Source of the DNA: Agromyces fucosus
GTDB taxonomy: Bacteria > Actinomycetota > Actinomycetes > Actinomycetales > Microbacteriaceae
Direction of reading: 5' to 3'
Length of the DNA: 64,000 nt
Assembly (NCBI RefSeq): GCF_004134865.1
Contig: NZ_SDPO01000003.1
Location: 124,001 to 188,000, forward strand
Part shown: positions 1-8,620 of the stretch, in pieces
How the letters are laid out: each line of letters starts with the position of its first letter
Numbering within the stretch: the stretch's first letter is position 1
The notes under the pieces: generated by a model
What the model saw: the letters and a program-made list of their open reading frames with translations, nothing else
Databases searched by the model: none
Told to the model about the DNA's origin: nothing
Translations under genes and position numbers: made by a program

Positions 1-2
1 CC

Positions 3-2987
3 GCCGAATTCGTCCCGGTGCTCGGGCTCGACCTGCCGGCCACGAGCGTCGGCATCGGCGGTGCGCTCGCGCCCGTCTTCGATCGCACCGCCGAGGTCGC
101 GCAAGGCTTCGACCGGGTCGGGTACTGTCTCGAGCTCGACGGGCCGCAGGGTCCGCAGTGGGTGTGGACGGCGATGGAACCGTTCACGACCGATGCCACC
201 CGACTCGACCCTCCGACGGTCGCCGGTGAGATCGTGCGCCAGCGCGTCGGCGACCTCGATGTCGCCTCGAGCGTCGCCGGCGTGGCCCCGGTCGACGGCG
301 GCAACGGATTCCTCGAATTCTGGCCCAACACGTACACCCAGGCGCGACCGGGGCAGATCTTCGGTGCCTCGGCGACGACGTACGACGCCGAAGACACTCC
401 GGCGACCGGAGCATTCGGCTCGTTCGGCATCCACTCGGTCGCTCCCGACGCGCTCGCGGGCGCAGCGCCGCAGACGGTGCTCTCGGTCACCGGGCTCACG
501 CAGACCCCTGGCGCTGCGCTCGGCCTCGGCATCGGCACGAGCACCATGGCGAATCCCGACTGGACCTTCGCGGCGAACGGCGCCACGTACACGACCCGCC
601 GCCTCACGGTGTTCGCCCGCCCCGCAGTCGTGGCGTTCGACCGGGCGCCCGAGGACCGCCAGCTCTTCCCGAGAGACGCCGACGACGAGGCATCCGTCGC
701 GATCGCCGGCACCGTGCTCGATGCCGAGGTCGCCTCGGTGCGCGCTCGACTCTGGAAGGGCGATGCCTCCACCGACTTCACCGCCGCCGTCGGGGCCGAC
801 GGCGGCTTCGCCGTGACGCCGGTGCTCGAGGCGGGGCTGCACGAGTACCGCATCGAGTTCGACGCGATCTCGCCCGCGGGCGAGCGCCGGGTCGCGACGT
901 GGGATCGGCTCGTCGCGGGTGATGTCTACGTGATCCAAGGTCAGTCGAACGCCGAGGCGAGGATGTTCTCCGGGTCGGCGAACGGCGAACGATCGCCGTG
1001 GATCCGAAGCTTCGGCAGCTCGTCCGACAACCCCGGGCTCTCCGCCTCGGACCGCACGTGGAACATCGCAGCGGGCGACAGCTACGCGGAAGCGGGCGCG
1101 ATCGGGCAATGGGGACTGCGGATGGCGTCGCGCCTCGTTGCCGAGCACGGCGTGCCGGTCGCAGTGGTCAATGGAGCGCACAGCGGTCGCCCGATCGACT
1201 TCTTCCAGCGGAACGACGCCGACCCCGACCTCGTCACCACCAACTACGGCCGACTGCGGCAACGGCTGGCCGCGGCGGGTGTGCTCGACCGCGTGAAGGC
1301 GGTGCTCTGGTACCAGGGCGAGAACGAGAACGACAACGCCGCCGTCCATGTGGCCGGGTTCACGACGCTCCTCGACGACTGGCGGAGCGAGTTCGGCTCG
1401 GCCGCGAGCCCGACGGAGTACTACGTCTGGCAGGTGCGCACCTCGCCGTGCAGCAACTCGATCCCGGTCGCGCTTCGCGACGCGCAGCGACGCCTCGCCG
1501 ACACCCATGACGTCACGGTGCTCTCGACCACCGGGCTGAACGGGCACGACGGATGCCACTACTCCTACGTCGACGGCTACCGCGACATGGGCGACCAGGC
1601 CGCGAACGTGATCGGGCGCGACCTGCTCGGCGGCACCGCGACGGGCGTCGCCGCACCGAATCCGATCACCGCGGCGTTCTCGGACTCCGCGCGCACGACG
1701 GTCACCGTGCAGGTCCGGCCGGGTGCCGAGGGCGCAGAGACGCTCACGGTCGAGGCGGGTGCCGCCGCCGACTTCCGCGTGACCGGTGCGACGGTCACCG
1801 CGGTGACGGCGCAGTCCGGTGCGCTGCGGCTCACGCTGTCGGGACCGGCCGCCAACTCGGCGACGGTGTCGTATCTCAGCCACATGCGTTCCGGGCCACG
1901 GGTGCTGAGCCCCGGCGGCGTCGGACTCCTCGCCTTCACGATGCCGATCGCCGACGTCTCGATCACCGCGACCGCCGACCCCGCCCGCCTCGTCGCGGGC
2001 GGCACGACGACCGTCACGGTGAACGTCGCGAACGGCACCGCCGACCCGGTCTCCGGCGTCTCCGTGGCGCCGTCGCTGCCGAGCGGCTGGACGTCCTCGC
2101 CGGCATCGGTTGCTCTGCCCGATCTCGCGGCCGGCGAAACGGCGACGGCGACGTTCGCGGTTACCGTGCCGTCGTCGGCGGTCGGAATGCTCTCCCTCCC
2201 GGTGACGACCCGATTCACCACCGCCGATGGTGAATCCACGCGCACCGCGAACGTGGCCGTCACGAGCTCGTGTTCGGCGGAGCCGCTGCGCCCGGCCGCC
2301 GTGACGAGCGTCAGCAGTGAGGAGACCGCCAGCGAGAACGGTCGCGCCGTGAATGCGATCGATGGCGACCCGGCGACGATCTGGCACTCGCGCTACTCGT
2401 CGAGTCAGGCGACGTACCCGCACGAGATCGTGCTCGATCTCGGATCGTCCTCGTCGGTGTGTGCGTTCAACTATCAGGGTCGAACCGTCGGCACCAACGG
2501 CAACATCGGCGGCTACGCGGTCTACACCTCGAACACGCCGGGCTCATGGGGTAGCCCTGCGGTGACGGGTACCTTCACGACCGGCTCGGCGCCGCAGTCG
2601 GTGTATTTCTCGCCGCGATCAGCGCGGTACGTGAGGCTGGTCGCGACGAGCCCGGCAATCGCCGGGCAGGCCTGGGCGACCGCGGCCGAGCTCTCGGTCG
2701 ATGGGGTGCCCGCGGTCACGGCGGAGTCCCGCTGCATCGGCTCGAAGGCCTACGTCGCGGTGAAGGCGACGAACCTCGAGAGCGGACCGGTCTCGATCGT
2801 CATGTCGTCGGCATTCGGCTCGAAGTCGTTCGCGAGCGTCGCGGCGGGCAGGAGCGCGGTGCACTCGTTCGCCGTGCGGGCGGCGGATGTGGCCGCCGGG
2901 CAGGTCGAGGTGACCGCGACACCGCTCGAGGGCGGCGGCGCGCCGGTCTCGAGCACGGCGCTGTTCACCGGGATCGCCTGCGGATAG
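3..2987 (+). CDS. Secreted SGNH/sialate O-acetylesterase-like protein with carbohydrate-binding modules (5' partial)
   Basis: The reading frame is open from base 3, so the true start and any signal peptide lie outside the window. A GQSN block (bases 939-950), a WYQGEN block (about 1309-1326) and a DGCHY block (about 1549-1563) are the conserved Ser, Gly/Asn and Asp-His blocks of the sialate O-acetylesterase/SGNH superfamily, so it probably removes acetyl groups from glycans. Downstream lie a NEW3-like immunoglobulin-fold segment (about 1960-2265), an F5/8 type C (CBM32-like) domain containing AIDGDPATIWHS (about 2290-2715), and a C-terminal beta-sandwich like those in actinobacterial secreted glycosidases. 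It ends with TAG at 2985. Extracellular polysaccharide deacetylation is inferred; the substrate cannot be told. Confidence 0.8.
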   Translation, partial: AEFVPVLGLDLPATSVGIGGALAPVFDRTAEVAQGFDRVGYCLELDGPQGPQWVWTAMEPFTTDATRLDPPTVAGEIVRQRVGDLDVASSVAGVAPVDGGNGFLEFWPNTYTQARPGQIFGASATTYDAEDTPATGAFGSFGIHSVAPDALAGAAPQTVLSVTGLTQTPGAALGLGIGTSTMANPDWTFAANGATYTTRRLTVFARPAVVAFDRAPEDRQLFPRDADDEASVAIAGTVLDAEVASVRARLWKGDASTDFTAAVGADGGFAVTPVLEAGLHEYRIEFDAISPAGERRVATWDRLVAGDVYVIQGQSNAEARMFSGSANGERSPWIRSFGSSSDNPGLSASDRTWNIAAGDSYAEAGAIGQWGLRMASRLVAEHGVPVAVVNGAHSGRPIDFFQRNDADPDLVTTNYGRLRQRLAAAGVLDRVKAVLWYQGENENDNAAVHVAGFTTLLDDWRSEFGSAASPTEYYVWQVRTSPCSNSIPVALRDAQRRLADTHDVTVLSTTGLNGHDGCHYSYVDGYRDMGDQAANVIGRDLLGGTATGVAAPNPITAAFSDSARTTVTVQVRPGAEGAETLTVEAGAAADFRVTGATVTAVTAQSGALRLTLSGPAANSATVSYLSHMRSGPRVLSPGGVGLLAFTMPIADVSITATADPARLVAGGTTTVTVNVANGTADPVSGVSVAPSLPSGWTSSPASVALPDLAAGETATATFAVTVPSSAVGMLSLPVTTRFTTADGESTRTANVAVTSSCSAEPLRPAAVTSVSSEETASENGRAVNAIDGDPATIWHSRYSSSQATYPHEIVLDLGSSSSVCAFNYQGRTVGTNGNIGGYAVYTSNTPGSWGSPAVTGTFTTGSAPQSVYFSPRSARYVRLVATSPAIAGQAWATAAELSVDGVPAVTAESRCIGSKAYVAVKATNLESGPVSIVMSSAFGSKSFASVAAGRSAVHSFAVRAADVAAGQVEVTATPLEGGGAPVSSTALFTGIACG

Positions 2988-2989
2988 GA

Positions 2990-3029
2990 CTCAGGCGGCG
3001 ACCCGGAACGGAGTGCTCAGGCGGCGACC
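2990..3029. repeat. Short direct repeat after the esterase gene
   Basis: The 14-mer CTCAGGCGGCGACC occurs at 2990-3003 and again at 3016-3029 (period 26), just after the esterase stop codon. The rest of the gap to the TPR gene (to 3118) shows no convincing gene or terminator. Confidence 0.6.
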
Positions 3030-3118
3030 GGAGCTGAGACATCCATCATGGTGATCTCGGCTCCGGCCCCGGCTCCGATGCCGATGTCGCGGGGCGGCGC
3101 CGCGCTGCGCGGGACCGG

Positions 3119-5983
3119 TCAGACCTCCTCGGCGAGCCGCCGTGCCTCCGCTGCCTCGGCGAGACGTCCGAGCGCCTCGAAGGAGTCGGCGAGCGCGATG
3201 CGGCCGAGCGAGACGGCGTCGGCCTGCCCGTCGAAGTGTTCGACAGCCTGCCCGATGAGCACGAGGGCCTCGTCGTGGCGCCCCTCCGACTGCAGCACGC
3301 GACCGGCGAACAGCATCGACCCGCCGGCCGGCCGCGTTGCGCCGACCGCCTCGAACAACTCCGCCGCGGTCAGCGCGGTCGAGACGGCCTCCTCGGGGCG
3401 GGAGAGGGCGGCGAGGCCGCGTGCGCGCGAGTCGATGACATCGGCCAGCAACCACTCGGCGCCGTGTTCGCGGGCGAGCGCCGCGACCTCGTCGAGCCGC
3501 TCCAAGCCGCTCGGTTCGCCGTGCTCGAGGGTGACCTGTCCCAGCAGGTGCAGCGCGTCGGCGAGCGAGGCCACCGCGTCGGGGTCGCGGCGCGCGTCGG
3601 CGACGGCACGCTCGAGCACCTCGATCGCCTCGCCGGGGTACCCGAGGCCTGCGAAGAGCCGGCCGAGGTCGAGCAGCACGGCGACGGCTCTCGGCCACGC
3701 CTCGGCCTCCTCGAAGAGGTCGGCGGCTGCGTGCCAGGTGCCGGATGCCGCAGCGAACTCCTCCTCTCCGCGGAGCGCCGTGCCGAGCAGGTGCAGGGTC
3801 TCGGCCCTGGCGGCCGGCGGAGCACCAGCGGCATCCTCGGCCTCGAAGACCTCCTGCAGCACCTCCACGGCCTCGCCGAAGCGGCCGGCGCGGAGCAGTT
3901 GGCGGCCGAGGCCGTAGCGCACGCCGACAAGTCCCGACGACTCGGCGAGCTCGGCGTGCTGCACCGCGAGGCGGAGCCGCGCAACGGCGTCGTCGGGTCG
4001 CTCGAGATCGTCGAGGATCGCGGCGGAGAGCTGGCAGTCCTCGATGACGCGCACCCTGGCATCGACCGCGAGGTCGAGTTCGAGTGCCGCCTCCGCCGCC
4101 GCCAGGGCTGCCTCGAGGTCGCCGCTTCCGGCGAGCAGCCGCGCGCGGAGGCGCTGCGATTCGGCGCGGCGGACCCTCGTCGGCTCGGCATCGATCGCCC
4201 GGTCGAGCAGCGGGAGCGCTGCCGCGGGCTCGTCGCCCTGGGCCGCGACGTAGGCCGCCAGCTGGAATGCGGCGCCGACGAGCATCGCGTCGGGTGTGGG
4301 GTCACGGTCGAGCACGGCGATCGCGGTGTCGATCGCCGTGCCGGCCCCTTCGGTGTCGCCGGTCTCGGCACGCAGTGCCGAGATGCGCAGGGCGACTCGA
4401 GCGGCGAGGTCGTCGGCACCCGCCTGCAGGGCGGCGCCGAGCTCGTGTTCGAGTGCCGGCAGGTCTGCGGCGGTGGCGGCGCCGGCGAGCAGGAGTCCGT
4501 GGCGCGCGAGCGCGTCGGCGAGCGCTCCTTCGCCTGCGGCGCGCAGGGCGGCGATGCGGGCGGGCAGCTCCTGCTCGGCCTCGTCGAGCCGCTGCGCAGC
4601 CACGAGCCCCGCGAGGCGGATGCCGATGAGCTCGGCCCGTCGGACGTTCGTGACGGATGCCTCGGCCGCCTCCTGCTCGAGTGCGGCATCCGCGACCTCC
4701 GCCTCGAGTGCGGCGAGCCCCCGGCCTGCCGCGGCGAGTGCCCGGTCGATCTCGCCGAGCGCAGCGAGCTCACGGGCGCTGTCGAACCAACCGCCGGCGT
4801 CGACGGGTTCGGCGGCGGCGGGCACGGGAGCCGTGAACGACTCGCTGCTGATCGGCACGTCGTAGCGCTCGCTGCGGAGCGCGCGAGTGGCCTGCAGCCG
4901 GTCGGCGAGATGGCGGTTGCCGTTGCGGCGGTCGAACTCGTCGCCGATGGCGGCTGCGGCGGCCCACGCGACGGGGCTGAGCTCTGCGGCCGTCCACGGG
5001 CCATCGTGCGCGCCGAAGAACGGCTCGAGTTCGGCGGAGTCGGCACCGCGCACGACGGTGTCGCCGTGTCCGGCATCGACGACGGTGTCGAGCAGCAGGC
5101 CGGCTGCGGCGAGGGCGCTGAACTGTGCGCGCTGGTTCAGGCGGTCATGGGCGATCCACGCGATGTGGCGCTCGAGCATCGCGAGGCCGCGGGCCTCGTT
5201 GCCGGTGATCGCGCAGAAGACCAGGTGGTTCGCGATGATGCCGATGTTGTCGGCGTTGCCGCGTGCATCGCGGTAGCTGCGAAGGTGGAAGGACTTCGCC
5301 CGCTCGAGCCGGCCCGCCCTGAGGTACGGCAGCAGCGCGTCGGAGAGCGCGTGCTCGGGCTCCTCGCCGCAGCTGAACCCGCCCTCGACGATCTCCTCGT
5401 AGAGCGCGATGGCCTCGTCCTCGCGTCCGGTGGCGGCGAGGTAGGCCGCGCTCTCGCTGCGCACGCACGCGTCGCAGTGGCTGTAGTCGTCGCGCTCGGT
5501 GGTGGTCAGCACGCGGTAGGCCGAGGCGGCCTCGTCGAGCCATCCGTTCGCGAACGCCGCACCGAACCGGGCCATCGCGACCCCGCTCTGTCCGACGCCC
5601 GCGCGTTCGTACCGCGCCTGCATGTCGTCGAGCACGCCGCGGATGTCGGCGGCCGGGAAGGCGGGGCTCGCCGAGAGGGTGCCGGCCATCCACTTGTACT
5701 GCCAGAGCAGGTCGGTCGCGCTGTCGTCGGGCTTCGCGGGGAAGCGCGACGCGTCGGCGTCGTGCTTGCCGAGGCACCACGCGAAGGAGCTGAGCAGTGC
5801 GTCGGTGTCGCCGGTCATGTTGGCTGACGACGCGAGGCGCATGCGCGCGCGGTACTCCGAGAACTCGTCGCCCGACTCGACCGCGATCGCGATCGCCTCG
5901 TCGATCAGCGCGCGCTCCTCGGGTCCGAACGGCGTCTGGTCGACCTGCTCGAGCAGTTCGTCGATGCGGATGGTTTCGGACAC
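3119..5983 (-). CDS. Giant tetratricopeptide-repeat protein
   Basis: A 954-residue Ala/Leu/Glu/Asp-rich protein made almost wholly of helix-turn-helix repeats of TPR character (patterns such as ALAAAEAALELDLAVDARVR, and repeats of LG.AL...G..DEAL), with no signal peptide or membrane segment. It is therefore a cytoplasmic scaffold of unknown partner. The GTG start at 5983 has a good ribosome site (AGGGAGA, 5 nt spacing). It follows the Hsp90-like gene on the same strand after 84 bp. A cochaperone or client-adaptor role is inferred from this neighbour and from the known use of TPR domains to bind Hsp90; nothing in the sequence proves it. Confidence 0.8.
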   Translation of the reverse strand: MSETIRIDELLEQVDQTPFGPEERALIDEAIAIAVESGDEFSEYRARMRLASSANMTGDTDALLSSFAWCLGKHDADASRFPAKPDDSATDLLWQYKWMAGTLSASPAFPAADIRGVLDDMQARYERAGVGQSGVAMARFGAAFANGWLDEAASAYRVLTTTERDDYSHCDACVRSESAAYLAATGREDEAIALYEEIVEGGFSCGEEPEHALSDALLPYLRAGRLERAKSFHLRSYRDARGNADNIGIIANHLVFCAITGNEARGLAMLERHIAWIAHDRLNQRAQFSALAAAGLLLDTVVDAGHGDTVVRGADSAELEPFFGAHDGPWTAAELSPVAWAAAAAIGDEFDRRNGNRHLADRLQATRALRSERYDVPISSESFTAPVPAAAEPVDAGGWFDSARELAALGEIDRALAAAGRGLAALEAEVADAALEQEAAEASVTNVRRAELIGIRLAGLVAAQRLDEAEQELPARIAALRAAGEGALADALARHGLLLAGAATAADLPALEHELGAALQAGADDLAARVALRISALRAETGDTEGAGTAIDTAIAVLDRDPTPDAMLVGAAFQLAAYVAAQGDEPAAALPLLDRAIDAEPTRVRRAESQRLRARLLAGSGDLEAALAAAEAALELDLAVDARVRVIEDCQLSAAILDDLERPDDAVARLRLAVQHAELAESSGLVGVRYGLGRQLLRAGRFGEAVEVLQEVFEAEDAAGAPPAARAETLHLLGTALRGEEEFAAASGTWHAAADLFEEAEAWPRAVAVLLDLGRLFAGLGYPGEAIEVLERAVADARRDPDAVASLADALHLLGQVTLEHGEPSGLERLDEVAALAREHGAEWLLADVIDSRARGLAALSRPEEAVSTALTAAELFEAVGATRPAGGSMLFAGRVLQSEGRHDEALVLIGQAVEHFDGQADAVSLGRIALADSFEALGRLAEAAEARRLAEEV

Positions 5984-5997
5984 GGGTCTCCCTTGGC

Positions 5998-6018
5998 GGT
6001 CGATGGTCGATGGTCGAT
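5998..6018. repeat. Tandem heptamer repeat
   Basis: Three exact copies of GGTCGAT followed by a partial fourth (GGTCG, 6019-6023) lie in the 84-bp gap between the Hsp90-like and TPR genes, just upstream of the TPR ribosome site. Copy number could vary by slippage. Confidence 0.8.
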
Positions 6019-6067
6019 GGTCGGAGGTCGGTAACGGGTCGTGTCGGGCCCGGAGCGTGCCGGCCGG

Positions 6068-7912
6068 TCAGCGGGCGAGGCTCAGTGTCACGAGGTCGGT
6101 GAGCGCATCGGTCAGCATCGCCCGCTCGCGGGCGCGGAGCGCTCGATGGCCCGCGAGCAGCGCCTGCACGTAGAGCAGGCGGATCGTGCGGTCGAACACG
6201 GCGCCGTCGACGTCGCCCGCGAGAGTGCGCACGAGGGGGTTGTCCCAGTTGAGGCAGAGCTTCGCCCGCGCGGCGCCGCCGCCGCCCGCGACGGTCGCCG
6301 GGCTCTCGTCGATCCTTCCGAGCACCCCGCTCCAGAGCGGACCGGTCATGTCGCGGGCGGCGCCGCGCGTGATCGACCGCAGCACCTCGGCGTCGGCGAG
6401 GTAGAGGCTCGCGAGATCGCTCGGCGCGAAACGGCGCACGCTCGGCTCGCAGCCGACCTCGGCGAGCACTGCGCCGGCGCGGGACTCGAGCGCGAGCGCC
6501 GCTGCGCGATCGGCGAGCGGCGGCACGTCGAGCGAGTCGAGCTCACCCGAGACCGTCACGCGCTCGACGGTGACGCCGTCGAACAGCAGCGGGAGCCGGC
6601 GCAGGATGTCGGCCTCGTGGACGTACCCGCCGTTCACCACGGCTCGCGAGGCCGGCACGATGCCCGCGATCTGGCGGAACTCGTCGACGGTCTCGGTGTA
6701 GCGCACGTGCGGGTGCCTCCGCACCAGTTCGTCGATCGTCATCACCCCGATCGAGGTCTCGACCGTGAGCCAGCGGGTGATGAACCCCGCGAGCTCGTCG
6801 TCGTGCAGCAGGAGCGACTTCAACCCGAGGTGGTGGATGCCGACGAACTCGGCGAGGCGGGCGGGGCGCTCGACGGCGAGCCGCATGACCCAGGCGCGGA
6901 TCGCCGCGCCGAGCTCGCCCCGGGTCGCCTCGAGCGATTCGTCCTCGATGAGGTGCTCGCGCGACGCCGTGGGCCGCAGGCCCGTCGAGTCCACGACGGC
7001 GCGCGCGAAGAACGCCCAGTCGGGCAGCAGCTCGTCGGCGCGGGGGTCGACGAGCATGCCGCCGAGGTAGACGCGGTTCGCCTGGCGCGCGCCGGGCGTC
7101 GGCGGGAACGGCAGCACGAAGGCCGTGCCGTGCGTGTCGGTGGCGGTGGCGTGCAGTTCGATGACCTCGAACGGCGCCGCGCCGACGACCTCGCGTCCGA
7201 GCCCGCCGATGTCGTCTCGGGCGTCGGCACGGGCCTCGCCCGTGAGGGCGAACACGGCCGGTCGGCCGATGCGGTCGAAGCTGCCGTCGCCGGAGCCCAG
7301 GAGGATCGGGATCGGCAGGTACTCCGCGTAGCGGCGGGCGAGCTCGCGCAGGCTCGCCGGCGAGCAGAGCTCGGCCTCGTCGGCGCGCGGCACGAGCGAG
7401 ACGGTCGTGCCCACGGCGATTCCGGATGCCTCGGCGCCCTCGAGCACTCGCACCGTGAACGTGCCGTCGGTGCTGCCGACCCACTCGACGGGATCGCCGC
7501 CGCGAGCCGACCGCGACCGCACGACGATGCGGTCGGCGATCATGAAGCAGCTGAGCAGGCCGATGCCGAACTGACCGAGGAACCCGGCGCGGGGCAGATC
7601 GAACAGATCGCGCTTCGAGCTGCGACCGACGGTGGCGAGCAGTTCGCCGACCTCGTCGGCCGTGAGCCCGACGCCGTCGTCCTCGAAGCGGAGCGCCGGC
7701 TCGACGCTCGTCGGCGGGTGGATGCGGACACCCCATGCGGCATCGCGGCGACCCTCGTGCTCGGCGCGCGCCGTGATGGCGTCGCGCCCGTTCTGGATGA
7801 GCTCGCGGAGGAAGACGTGGGGGCCCGAGTAGATGTGACGGCTCAGGAGGTCGACCACGCCTCGGAGGTCGACGAGGAACGGGCGCACGTCAGGCGCCTG
7901 CTCGGCCGTCAC
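6068..7912 (-). CDS. Hsp90-family (HtpG-like) ATPase
   Basis: 614 residues. The N-terminal GHKL ATPase domain shows the N-box ELIQN (37-41, Asn41, Asp44), DDGVGL (78-83) and GQFGIG (113-118). A middle-domain SRE loop with the conserved Arg lies near 316. It is slightly shorter than typical HtpG and diverged, as in the actinobacterial 'HSP90 family protein' group. The frame stays open further upstream, but I start at GTG 7912 because homology begins there (VDLLSRHIYSGPHVFLREL) and this GTG overlaps the DtxR-family stop as GTGA, a coupling signal. Upstream gene: metal regulator; downstream gene: TPR protein. Likely a cytoplasmic chaperone; clients unknown. Confidence 0.88.
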   Translation of the reverse strand: MTAEQAPDVRPFLVDLRGVVDLLSRHIYSGPHVFLRELIQNGRDAITARAEHEGRRDAAWGVRIHPPTSVEPALRFEDDGVGLTADEVGELLATVGRSSKRDLFDLPRAGFLGQFGIGLLSCFMIADRIVVRSRSARGGDPVEWVGSTDGTFTVRVLEGAEASGIAVGTTVSLVPRADEAELCSPASLRELARRYAEYLPIPILLGSGDGSFDRIGRPAVFALTGEARADARDDIGGLGREVVGAAPFEVIELHATATDTHGTAFVLPFPPTPGARQANRVYLGGMLVDPRADELLPDWAFFARAVVDSTGLRPTASREHLIEDESLEATRGELGAAIRAWVMRLAVERPARLAEFVGIHHLGLKSLLLHDDELAGFITRWLTVETSIGVMTIDELVRRHPHVRYTETVDEFRQIAGIVPASRAVVNGGYVHEADILRRLPLLFDGVTVERVTVSGELDSLDVPPLADRAAALALESRAGAVLAEVGCEPSVRRFAPSDLASLYLADAEVLRSITRGAARDMTGPLWSGVLGRIDESPATVAGGGGAARAKLCLNWDNPLVRTLAGDVDGAVFDRTIRLLYVQALLAGHRALRARERAMLTDALTDLVTLSLAR

Positions 7913-8568
7913 GCGGTCAGCCAGATCGCGCTGGCCGCGCCGCTCGGCAGCTCGTGCGTCGCTCCGGCGATGCGCACGCGCGCACTCGCGTCGTCGTCGA
8001 CCGACTCGATCTCGAGTTCTACGCCGGGGTGGACGCCGGCGGTCTCGAGCTCTCGCAGCAGGCCGGGGTCGCGATCGCTGATGCGGATCACGCGTCCGAG
8101 ATGCCCGCGGGCGGCCTGGTCGGCCCGCACGAACGGCTCCGCGGCGATCGAGCCATCGGCGGCGGGGATGGGGTCGCCGTGCGGGTCGCGCAGGGGGCGC
8201 CCGAGCCGAACGTCGATCGCCTCGAGCAGGCGGTCGGAGATGGCGTGCTCGAGGATCTCGGCCTCGTCGTGCACCTCGTCCCAGCCGTAGCCCATCTCCT
8301 GCACGAGCCACGTCTCGATGAGCCGGTGGCGACGCACGACCGCGAGGGCCAGCACGGTGCCCGCGTCGGTGAGTCGCACGGCGCCGTAGGGCACGTGCGA
8401 GACGAGGCCCTGGGCGGCCATCTTCTTGACCATCTCGGTGACCGACGACGGGGCGACGCCGAGCTTGCCGGCGAGCACCGAGGGCGTGATGGGGTCGGGT
8501 TGCCACTCGGTGTGCGAGTACACCGTCTTCAGGTAGTCCTCGATGGCGGGATTCTTGCTGCTGGGCAT
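7909..8568 (-). CDS. DtxR/MntR-family metal-dependent transcriptional regulator
   Basis: 219 residues: an N-terminal winged helix (VAPSSVTEMVKKM recognition region, about 36-50), a metal-binding/dimerisation domain with RRHRLIETWL and HDEAEILEHAISD, and a C-terminal SH3-like (FeoA) domain. DtxR proteins bind DNA when loaded with Fe(II) or Mn(II). The adjacent upstream gene is mntH, which carries two operator-like palindromes, so manganese sensing is the best inference. The ATG at 8568 lies 7 nt after TAGTCT (8576-8581) with no Shine-Dalgarno, suggesting its own leaderless promoter. The stop overlaps the Hsp90-like start (GTGA). Confidence 0.92.
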   Translation of the reverse strand: MPSSKNPAIEDYLKTVYSHTEWQPDPITPSVLAGKLGVAPSSVTEMVKKMAAQGLVSHVPYGAVRLTDAGTVLALAVVRRHRLIETWLVQEMGYGWDEVHDEAEILEHAISDRLLEAIDVRLGRPLRDPHGDPIPAADGSIAAEPFVRADQAARGHLGRVIRISDRDPGLLRELETAGVHPGVELEIESVDDDASARVRIAGATHELPSGAASAIWLTA

Positions 8569-8620
8569 CGGCCCCAGACTATCGGGAGCCCCGCCCTTCG
8601 AGTCGGCCGCCCACAGCCGC

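Noticed and set aside
3236..5827. 863-codon frame opposite the TPR gene
   Set aside because: High-GC shadow of the TPR gene with Arg/Glu/Gly-rich composition and no recognisable fold.
5998..6023. Possible CRISPR-like repeat
   Set aside because: Seven-base units without spacers; no array of longer repeats is found anywhere in the window.
7912..8506. N-terminal extension of the Hsp90-like protein
   Set aside because: The extra codons overlap the whole DtxR-family gene in another frame and are Arg-rich and non-homologous; GTG 7912 with GTGA overlap fits better.
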